From positions 1-64,000 of the forward strand of contig NZ_CAKKMV010000008.1 of the NCBI RefSeq assembly GCF_918697865.1: a stretch of DNA of 64,000 bases. Reading direction: 5' to 3'. Shown here piece after piece: positions 56,331-62,515 of the stretch (position 1 is the first letter of the stretch; every line of letters starts with the position of its first letter). The position numbers and the translations under genes were made by a program. The notes under the pieces were generated by a model. The model did not search any database and was not told the DNA's origin. It was given only the letters and a program-made list of their open reading frames with translations. The DNA is from Massilia sp. Bi118 (GTDB lineage: Bacteria > Pseudomonadota > Gammaproteobacteria > Burkholderiales > Burkholderiaceae_D).

Positions 56331-57252
56331 AAGACGGGTCGCCCGGCGCCCCGAACACTTCTTCGCGCGACGCCGCCTGGGCCACGCGCGTGCCGGGCGC
56401 CACGTCGTGGGTCAGCCACACGTTGCCGCCGATGACCGCGCCCTTGCCGATCGTGATGCGGCCCAAGACAGTGGCGCCGGCGTAGATGACGACGTCGTCC
56501 TCCAGGATCGGATGGCGCGGCAGGCCTTTCTGCAGGCTGCCGTCGGCATTCGTCGGGAAGCGCTTGGCGCCGAGGGTGACGGCCTGGTACAGGCGCACGC
56601 GCTGGCCGATGACGGCGGTCTCGCCGATCACGACGCCGGTGCCGTGGTCGATGAAGAAGCCGGCGCCGATCTTCGCGCCGGGATGGATGTCGATGCCGGT
56701 GGCGGCGTGCGCCAGTTCGGAGATGATGCGCGCCAGCAGCGGCAGGCCCAGTTCGTACAGGCGGTGCGCAAGCCGGTAATGGATCATCGCCAGCACCCCG
56801 GGATAGCACAGCAGCACTTCGTCGACGCTGCGCGCGGCCGGGTCGCCCTGGTAGGCGGCCAGCACGTCGCTGTCGACCTGCACGCGCACGTCCGGCAGTG
56901 CGGCGCCGAAGGCCTGGGTGGCCGCCAGCGCCTGGCTGGCGATGTCGCCGTCGGTGCGCTGCTGCAGGGCGGCGCTGTAGTGCAGCTCGATCTGCACCTG
57001 GCGCAGCAGCGAGTGCAGGGCGGAATCGAGGGCGTGGGCCACGTGGATGTCTTCGCTTTCGCGGCGCAGGCCCGGCGGCCCCAGGCGCATCGGGAACAGC
57101 ACGCCCTTCAGCTGGGCGACGATCTCCGCCAGCGCATCGCGCGACGGGAACTCGATGCCGCGCACCTCGCCGGCGGGACGGTGGGCCTGGCGCCATTGCT
57201 GGCGGGCGTCGTGCAGGTCGCGCACGATCGCGCCGATATCGAAGTGAGCCAT
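56329..57252 (-). CDS. epsC: Serine O-acetyltransferase (CysE/EpsC type)
   Basis: This is a 307-residue enzyme. The N-terminal helical domain holds DSALHSLLRQVQIELHYSA and LLCYPGVLAMIHYRLAHRLY. The left-handed beta-helix of hexapeptide repeats includes ATGIDIHPGAKIGAGFFIDH, GTGVVIGETAVIGQ and RHPILEDDVVIYAGATVLG. It acetylates serine with acetyl-CoA, the first committed step to cysteine. The longer N-terminus is that of the EpsC group. AAGGA precedes the ATG. Confidence 0.94.
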   Translation of the reverse strand: MAHFDIGAIVRDLHDARQQWRQAHRPAGEVRGIEFPSRDALAEIVAQLKGVLFPMRLGPPGLRRESEDIHVAHALDSALHSLLRQVQIELHYSAALQQRTDGDIASQALAATQAFGAALPDVRVQVDSDVLAAYQGDPAARSVDEVLLCYPGVLAMIHYRLAHRLYELGLPLLARIISELAHAATGIDIHPGAKIGAGFFIDHGTGVVIGETAVIGQRVRLYQAVTLGAKRFPTNADGSLQKGLPRHPILEDDVVIYAGATVLGRITIGKGAVIGGNVWLTHDVAPGTRVAQAASREEVFGAPGDPS

Positions 57253-57319
57253 CAGATTTTCCTTGAATGAATATTAACTTCCCCATCTTAGGCGGCATCA
57301 ACGAGGGGGGAGTCGGGAT

Positions 57320-57349
57320 TTGTCAAACCGGCTAGAACCCGCGTAGAAT
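57320..57349 (+). promoter_or_regulatory. Sigma-70 promoter of the split tRNA-Gly gene
   Basis: TTGTCA (57320-57325), an 18-nt spacer and TAGAAT (57344-57349) end 9 nt before the tRNA 5' end. This promoter would transcribe the split tRNA, the intron-borne tRNA and both reverse-transcriptase genes. Confidence 0.65.
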
Positions 57350-57358
57350 GTAGGCAAC

Positions 57359-57397
57359 GCGGGTGTAGTTCAATGGTAGAACGGCAGCTTCCCAAGC
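57359..57397 (+). tRNA. tRNA-Gly(CCC), 5' exon (split gene)
   Basis: GCGGGTG acceptor strand, GTTC/GAAC D stem, GCAGC anticodon stem and loop TTCCCAA with anticodon CCC at 57391-57393. The exon ends with the first two bases of the 3' anticodon strand (GC). The next base begins a group II intron (GTGCGAC). The other 35 nt are at 62396-62430, giving a 74-nt tRNA with encoded CCA. Confidence 0.88.
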
Positions 57398-58152
57398 GTG
57401 CGACTCGCGTCGCGAAGGTACGCCAAGGCCTTCACACTACGGTTCAAAAGTGTGAAAACCCAGTGCGCCACTCGGTAGGTGGGGTGGAATTTCAGTAGTT
57501 TCTGAAGCGACGAAGGCTGTACAAGCAATTGTCTTGAGGTGCGTCAATGACCTGCAAGACCGAGGGTTCAGCCCCTCGTAGCCTAGGAGCGGGGCGTCAC
57601 TGGCAACGGTGGGGTCCTAAAGCGCTCCAACAACGTAACCGCCCTTCGGGGTACGGAGACACCGCGAGGCGTTTTTCGTGAGTTCGGTAGTTGCGACCGG
57701 ATGAGGTGCTAGGCTGGGTTGGATGGTTAACGTAAAGTGAACTGCTATTAAACGTCGTCAAGCTGGACGAGCCGTGCAATGGTAGTAGGCTCGACGTGAT
57801 CGGTTGTCTGCTTGCTTGGTGCAGACACGCTGACGTGGGTATCACCGGCGAAAAGGCAGAACCTTCCCAATCTCGTTGTTTGTACGGAACGAGGTAAGCC
57901 TGATGTGCTGTCTGGCTAGCTTGGCAGACTAGGACAAGCTGTAAAGGCGGACCGAAGGCGCAGCAGGTAAAGGATGATGGAAAAAGCGAATGCCTTTCTG
58001 TAATGGAAGGGATAGGGGATGAAATGATTGCCCTGACGCGAAAGCGTGCAGACTTCCATCTGGTGATCTGTCGCAAGACAGGTCTGTTGATCGCACCCAT
58101 CGGGGACGCACGCCCCCTTGGGGGATAAGTGCGTCTATCCCTTTGGGATTGT
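57398..58152 (+). ncRNA. Outer intron ribozyme domains I-III
   Basis: About 755 nt of structured non-coding RNA. The EBS1 hairpin (stem GTCTGC/GCAGAC) and EBS2 loop are 54 nt apart, a normal spacing for domain I. No protein gene is supported in this stretch. Confidence 0.8.
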
Positions 58153-58226
58153 GCGGGTGTAGCTCAATGGTAGAGCAGAGGCTTCCCAAGCCTACGACGA
58201 GGGTTCGATCCCCTTCACCCGCTCCA
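58153..58226 (+). tRNA. tRNA-Gly(CCC), complete, carried within the intron
   Basis: This is 74 nt folding as a full cloverleaf: GCGGGTG/CACCCGC acceptor, GCTC/GAGC D stem, GAGGC/GCCTA anticodon stem (only the outermost pair, G-A, is mismatched), loop TTCCCAA with anticodon CCC at 58185-58187, GAGGG/CCCTT T stem, TCCA end. It differs from the split gene in the D stem, anticodon stem, variable loop and T loop, so it is not a simple local duplicate. It ends 8 nt before the GGAGG of the reverse-transcriptase gene, i.e. in intron domain IV. Confidence 0.93.
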
Positions 58227-58243
58227 ATCGACCGGAGGTTGAT

Positions 58244-59917
58244 ATGGACGCAAGTCTTCATGATTGTGATATTGCCTCCACAGGCTGGCAAACCTGGCAC
58301 GACATCAGTTGGGTCAAGGTTTATCAGGCTGTCGCGAGGATACAGGCACGCATTGCGAAGGCAGTAAAAGCAGGTGAATGGCGGAAGGTTCGCTCCCTGC
58401 AGAGACTCCTGACCAAATCCTCTGGAGCGAAAGCTCTGGCAGTGAGGCGGGTGACGGAGAATCGTAACCGAAAAACTCCTGGTGTGGATTCGCAAACCTG
58501 GAGCACCCCGGAAGAGAAGTGGCAAGCGCTGAACGGTCTCGACAGCAAGAGATACAAGCCTCTGCCATTACGTCGCATCTATATCCCGAAAGCCAATGGT
58601 GGGAAACGTCCCTTGGGCATTCCAACCATGCGTGATCGGGCAATGCAAGCGCTGCATCTGCTGGCGCTGGATCCTGTCGCTGAAACAACTGGAGATCCGG
58701 ACTCTTATGGGTTCCTTCGCGAACGCTCGACGACCGATGCGGTGCAGCAGGTACGCAACGCAACAGGTCGGGAAGCGTCTCCAAAATGGATTCTTGAAGG
58801 GGACATCAAAGGATGTTTCGACAACATCAATCATGACTGGCTGATCGCCAACGTCTGCATGGACAAAGCGATTTTAAAGAAGTGGCTGAAATCAGGATTC
58901 ATCGAGTCAGGACGCATGTTTTCGACCCAAGCCGGTACGCCACAGGGAGGCATCATTTCCCCCGTGCTGGCAAACTTGGCCCTGGATGGCCTGCAGAAAG
59001 CGTTGGCCGATCTGTTCCCGACAGTGAGGTCAGCAAGGGCTGCAAAGGTCAACCTGGTCCGGTACGCGGATGACTTCATCATTACCGGAAGCTCGCGAGA
59101 GCTGCTGGAAGATGTGGTCAGGCCCTTGGTAGAGAAGTTCCTTGCTGCCAGAGGGTTGGTCCTCTCGAAGACGAAGACCAAGGTCACTCATGTGACCGAA
59201 GGATTCGACTTTCTGGGATGGAATGTACGGTTCTTCGACTGCGGCTTGCTGGTACAGCCGTCGAAGAAGAACCAGAAGGCATTTCTCGACAAGATCCGCG
59301 ACCTGCTGAGGTCGAGAAAGGCTGTGGCTCAGACGCAGGTGATCGAAGAACTCACCCCCGTCATCAGGGGATGGGCCAACTATCATCAAAGTCAGAACGC
59401 AACCCGGGCGTTTGCAAAGTGCGACCATCAAATCTGGCAAGCGTTGTGGCGCTGGGCGTGCAGACGCCATCCCACCAAAGGCAAGCGGTGGATCAAGCAG
59501 CGTTACTTCAGGTGTATCAGGGGACGCCAATGGCGTTTCGCGGACAAGGACAAGTTGCTGCCGGTCTTGGGTGATTACAAGCTGCACAATCACATCAAGA
59601 TAAGAAGCGAAGCGAATCCTTACGACCCTCAGCATGACGAGTACTTCTCCAAACGGCTTGGTCAGCGCATGGAAAGAACTTTCGAGGGACGCCGCAAGTT
59701 GCGATGGCTGTGGTGGTGGCAGGAAGGTCTTTGTCCGGTATGCGATCGGAAGATTACACGCGAGACAGGGTGGCATCTGCACCATATCGTCAAGCGATCC
59801 GAACGTGGATCGGACAAGCTGACCAACCTGATACTGCTGCATCCTGACTGTCACAGGCAGCATCACGCCAACGAGAAAAACGGTCCTGCCGGCATCTCCA
59901 TGTTCAAGGGGTGCTGA
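58244..59917 (+). CDS. ltrA: Group II intron reverse transcriptase/maturase with HNH domain (outer intron)
   Basis: This is a 557-residue intron-encoded protein. The N-terminal segment is RVTENRNRKTPGVDSQTW; the reverse transcriptase has EGDIKGCFDNINHDWLI, GTPQGGIISPVLANLALDGL and catalytic YADD at about 274-277. The maturase (X) domain holds FLGWNVRFFDCGLL and LTPVIRGWANYHQ. The C-terminal HNH endonuclease has CPVCDRKITRE (about 497-507), HLHHIVKRS and LHPDCHRQHH. All domains look intact, so it could splice and mobilise its intron. GGAGG lies 5 nt before the ATG. The outer domain V begins 10 nt after the stop. Confidence 0.95.
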   Translation: MDASLHDCDIASTGWQTWHDISWVKVYQAVARIQARIAKAVKAGEWRKVRSLQRLLTKSSGAKALAVRRVTENRNRKTPGVDSQTWSTPEEKWQALNGLDSKRYKPLPLRRIYIPKANGGKRPLGIPTMRDRAMQALHLLALDPVAETTGDPDSYGFLRERSTTDAVQQVRNATGREASPKWILEGDIKGCFDNINHDWLIANVCMDKAILKKWLKSGFIESGRMFSTQAGTPQGGIISPVLANLALDGLQKALADLFPTVRSARAAKVNLVRYADDFIITGSSRELLEDVVRPLVEKFLAARGLVLSKTKTKVTHVTEGFDFLGWNVRFFDCGLLVQPSKKNQKAFLDKIRDLLRSRKAVAQTQVIEELTPVIRGWANYHQSQNATRAFAKCDHQIWQALWRWACRRHPTKGKRWIKQRYFRCIRGRQWRFADKDKLLPVLGDYKLHNHIKIRSEANPYDPQHDEYFSKRLGQRMERTFEGRRKLRWLWWWQEGLCPVCDRKITRETGWHLHHIVKRSERGSDKLTNLILLHPDCHRQHHANEKNGPAGISMFKGC

Positions 59918-59927
59918 CGGATTGCTT

Positions 59928-59947
59928 GAGCCGTATGCGGGGAAACT
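59928..59947 (+). ncRNA. Outer intron domain V, 5' part
   Basis: GAGCCGTATGCGGGGAAACT is the first 20 nt of domain V. The remaining 14 nt (TGCACGTACGGTTC) are at 62341-62354. Joined, they make a canonical 34-nt domain V with a GAAA tetraloop. Confidence 0.85.
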
Positions 59948-60454
59948 GTGCGCCGTGAAAGCGGCGAATCGAATTCTTGCCACAGGCAAGGGAAGTCGGA
60001 AGAGATACTTCCGGGTCATCAGTCTTACCGGACGGCGAAAGCCTTAAGGGACAAGAGCATGACTGAAAAGCGCAGGGCTGGCGAACATACCAGACCGGTC
60101 GCTGTGCAAGACCCGCGCAATATGGTTAAGGCTGAATTGCTTGAACCCCAGACCCCAGCGATGAAATCCGCACTTCCTCCGCCACGGTATGTAAGGGCGG
60201 TGCCAATGGGATCAGTCGAAACAAGTTTCGTCGACTGAAAATCTTCCCCCATTGGGCGACGACCAGCGAGGTCGTTCAAGGAGTTGAACGGGGAACCTAA
60301 GTTGCGCTGTCGTTCGGTTCGTACGAACACGGGATCACCTTCCGGCCGCGAGGCCGATGGTGACGGAGTGGCCGTAGTAGTCCGAGGACGGGAAAGCCGT
60401 CTACATGGCGAAGGGCCACAGGTGATGTGATGTCCAGATATGGAGGTAGCCGAA

Positions 60455-62257
60455 ATGGCAACGATCGAAAATATCCTGGCCGTCTATTCAGAGCGTGGTG
60501 AACAACGACTACCACTGGAGGGTGTATACCGGCAGCTGTATCGACCGGACCTCTACCTCCGTGCGTATGGGCGAATCTACCGTAATGATGGGGCATTGAC
60601 TCCAGGTGCCACGGCAGAAACCGTGGACGCTATGTCGTTGGAGAAAATCGGGAACATTACCGGCCATCTTCGGCGGGAAACCTACCGGTGGACACCAGCG
60701 AGGCGGACGTATATTCCAAAGAAGAGAGGTAAGCGTCCGTTAGGGCTGCCGACGTGGTCGGACAAGCTGACACAGGAAGCAGTTAAAACCCTGTTGGAGG
60801 CGTACTACGAACCCCGTTTCAGCGACCTCTCCCACGGCTTTCGACCTGGGCGTGGATGTCACACAGCGTTGCGGGAAATAACCCAGCGTTGGCGCGGCGT
60901 GAAATGGTTCATTGAGGGTGACATCAAAGGGTGCTTCGACAACATCAATCATGAAGTACTGTTGTCGATACTCGGCGAGGACATTCACGATAACCGCCTT
61001 TTGCGTCTCGTCTCCAATATGCTGAAGGCTGGGTATTTGGAAGATTGGCGGCACCATCAGACCTTGAGCGGTACACCCCAAGGCGGTGTGATTAGTCCGC
61101 TACTTTCGAATATCTATCTGGATCGATTGGATCGGTTTGTAGAGAACACCTTGCTTCCGAAGTACAACAAAGGTGCGCGACGCAGGAATAACCCGGTATA
61201 TAAGGCGCTGCTAAACGCGTCGAAGGCAGCCGGAGACAAAGGTGATCACGAGAAGGCACGGGAATTGCGCAAGCAAGCCCGGCAAATGCCGTCGCGTGAC
61301 CCCGAGGACCCGGACTTTCGACGGCTTTGGTATGTGCGGTATGCCGATGACTTTCTGCTCGGATTCAGCGGCCCGAAGCAAGAAGCCGAGGAGATCAAGC
61401 AACAACTCAGGGACTTCCTCCGCGAAACATTGCGGTTGGAGATGTCTGAGGAAAAGACCTTGATCACCCACGCCAAGACGCATCCGGCGCGGTTCCTGGG
61501 CTACGAGGTGACGGTGCTCGACTCCAATGTGAAGCTTGACCAGCGTGGTCAACGCAGCATCAACGGGGCCGTGCGGCTGAAGGTACCAATGGATGTAATA
61601 AGGGAGCGGTGCCGGCGATATATGCGAAGGGGCAAACCAACGCACCGTGCGGAACGGCTGACGAACGAGGATTTCAGCATCGTCACGCAATACCAAGCGG
61701 AATACCGGGGGTTCGTCCAGTACTACCTGTTGGGCTTCAACGCTCATAGGCTTTGGGAAGTCCACCGCGTCATGCGGCATTCGTTACTAGCGACCTTGGC
61801 CAACAAGCACCGTGCGTCGATTGCAGTTTTGGCGCGGAAGTTGAGTGCGGACGTGGCCGTGCCTTCGGGCACAGTCAAAGCAATGATGGTAGTGAAGGAA
61901 CGAAAGGACGGAAAGAGGCCACTGGTGGCGATGTTCGGGGGCATATCTCTGGCATGGCGCAAGGAAGCGGTCATCGATGACAATCCGAAGCAGGTGTTCA
62001 ACGGGTTGCGCAGCGAGGTCGTGTCCCGCCTGTTAGCCGAGGAGTGCGAAGTCTGCGGTACACGGGACGGACCATTCCAAGTTCATCATGTACGGAAGCT
62101 GGCCGACCTGGACCAACCGGGGCGGAGGGAAAAACCTCTGTGGGTTAAGCGGATGGCTGCACGCAGACGCAAGACCCTCGTTACCTGCATACCGTGCCAC
62201 GAGGAGATTCACCGAGCCCCGTGGCTTCAGAAAAGGCGTCACTGGAAAGCCGGATGA
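60455..62257 (+). CDS. ltrA: Group II intron reverse transcriptase/maturase with HNH domain (inner intron)
   Basis: This is a 600-residue intron-encoded protein of a different lineage from the first. The RT shows HGFRPGRGCHTALREITQRW, EGDIKGCFDNINHEVLL, GTPQGGVISPLLSNIYLDRL and YADD at about 296-299, with a charged insert (KAAGDKGDHEKARELRKQAR) before the active site. The X domain includes RFLGYEVTVLDSNVKLDQRG. The HNH region has CEVCGTRDGPFQVHHVRKL (C531-C534) and CIPCHEEIH. The ATG at 60455 has GGAGG upstream and was preferred over one at 60440 that overlaps it. The stop codon falls inside the domain V sequence of its own intron. Confidence 0.94.
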   Translation: MATIENILAVYSERGEQRLPLEGVYRQLYRPDLYLRAYGRIYRNDGALTPGATAETVDAMSLEKIGNITGHLRRETYRWTPARRTYIPKKRGKRPLGLPTWSDKLTQEAVKTLLEAYYEPRFSDLSHGFRPGRGCHTALREITQRWRGVKWFIEGDIKGCFDNINHEVLLSILGEDIHDNRLLRLVSNMLKAGYLEDWRHHQTLSGTPQGGVISPLLSNIYLDRLDRFVENTLLPKYNKGARRRNNPVYKALLNASKAAGDKGDHEKARELRKQARQMPSRDPEDPDFRRLWYVRYADDFLLGFSGPKQEAEEIKQQLRDFLRETLRLEMSEEKTLITHAKTHPARFLGYEVTVLDSNVKLDQRGQRSINGAVRLKVPMDVIRERCRRYMRRGKPTHRAERLTNEDFSIVTQYQAEYRGFVQYYLLGFNAHRLWEVHRVMRHSLLATLANKHRASIAVLARKLSADVAVPSGTVKAMMVVKERKDGKRPLVAMFGGISLAWRKEAVIDDNPKQVFNGLRSEVVSRLLAEECEVCGTRDGPFQVHHVRKLADLDQPGRREKPLWVKRMAARRRKTLVTCIPCHEEIHRAPWLQKRRHWKAG

Positions 62258-62340
62258 GATCGAAAGACTCACGTCCGGTTTGGGGAGGGGTGTCCGGAAA
62301 AGTACCGCGCAAGCGGCAACTCGCCGGCTCCCTACTCCAC
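62248..62340 (+). ncRNA. Inner intron domains V and VI
   Basis: Domain V (62248-62281) is 34 nt: AGCCGGATGAG, GAAA tetraloop region, CTCACGTCCGGTTT. Domain VI follows, closed by GGGGAGGG against CCCTACTCC, with the bulged A in CCTACTCC as likely branch point, ending AC at 62340. Confidence 0.85.
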
Positions 62341-62395
62341 TGCACGTACGGTTCTTAGGGGAGGGGGAAACCGCGAGGTTTTCTCCTTACCCAAC
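62341..62395 (+). ncRNA. Outer intron domain V 3' part and domain VI
   Basis: 62341-62354 (TGCACGTACGGTTC) completes domain V begun at 59928. Domain VI pairs GGGGGAAACC with GGTTTTCTCC around GCGA; the A in TTACCC is the likely branch point. The intron ends CCAAC before exon TTCATACG. Confidence 0.82.
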
Positions 62396-62430
62396 TTCAT
62401 ACGAGGGTTCGATTCCCTTCACCCGCTCCA
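62396..62430 (+). tRNA. tRNA-Gly(CCC), 3' exon (split gene)
   Basis: TTC completes the anticodon stem (one C-U mismatch at pair 28-42 in the joined molecule), followed by variable loop ATAC, T stem GAGGG/CCCTT, acceptor CACCCGC and encoded TCCA. With 57359-57397 it gives a 74-nt tRNA. Confidence 0.87.
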
Positions 62431-62515
62431 GTCGCTCCCGCCTTTACACCCCCGTAGTGCGGCTCCCATCTTGAAACTATGGCAAACTCGGGTCTTCCTC
62501 CGACCTGACTTGACC

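Larger units (their letters stand above)
59948..62340 (+). mobile_element. Inner group II intron inserted in domain V of the outer intron
   Basis: It begins GTGCG and ends CCAC. Its EBS1 candidate AGTTTC (60224-60229), in a hairpin loop closed by CAGTCGA/TCGACTG, pairs with GAAACT, the last six bases before the insertion. A weaker EBS2 candidate, CCGCA (60168-60172), pairs with TGCGG of the same exon. It encodes its own reverse transcriptase (60455-62257), and its own domains V and VI lie at 62248-62340. The outer intron regains a complete domain V only if this element is spliced out first. Confidence 0.88.
57398..62395 (+). mobile_element. Outer group II intron inside tRNA-Gly(CCC), carrying a tRNA and an inner intron
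   Basis: It starts with GTGCG and ends with AC (62394-62395), the group II borders. EBS1 candidate GCTTGG (57814-57819), in a hairpin loop, pairs with exon CCAAGC (57392-57397). EBS2 candidate AAGCTG (57760-57765) pairs with exon CAGCTT (57385-57390). The intron encodes a reverse transcriptase-maturase (58244-59917) and a complete tRNA-Gly (58153-58226). Domain V is split at 59947/62341 by an inner group II intron. Domain VI lies at 62355-62395, with a bulged A near TTACCC. GC content is visibly lower than in the flanking genes, which fits acquisition from outside. Confidence 0.88.

Noticed and set aside
57359..58226. Idea that the region is simply two tandem tRNA-Gly genes with an intron-like spacer
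   Set aside because: The first copy stops in its anticodon stem, its missing 35 nt are found 5 kb away next to intron domains V-VI, and EBS1/EBS2 in the spacer match its exon; a nested intron explains all of this.
57597..58525. Open frames on the minus strand across the 5' part of the group II intron (57597-58100, 57929-58525)
   Set aside because: They lie over ribozyme domains, the embedded tRNA and the reverse-transcriptase start; no protein motif is seen.
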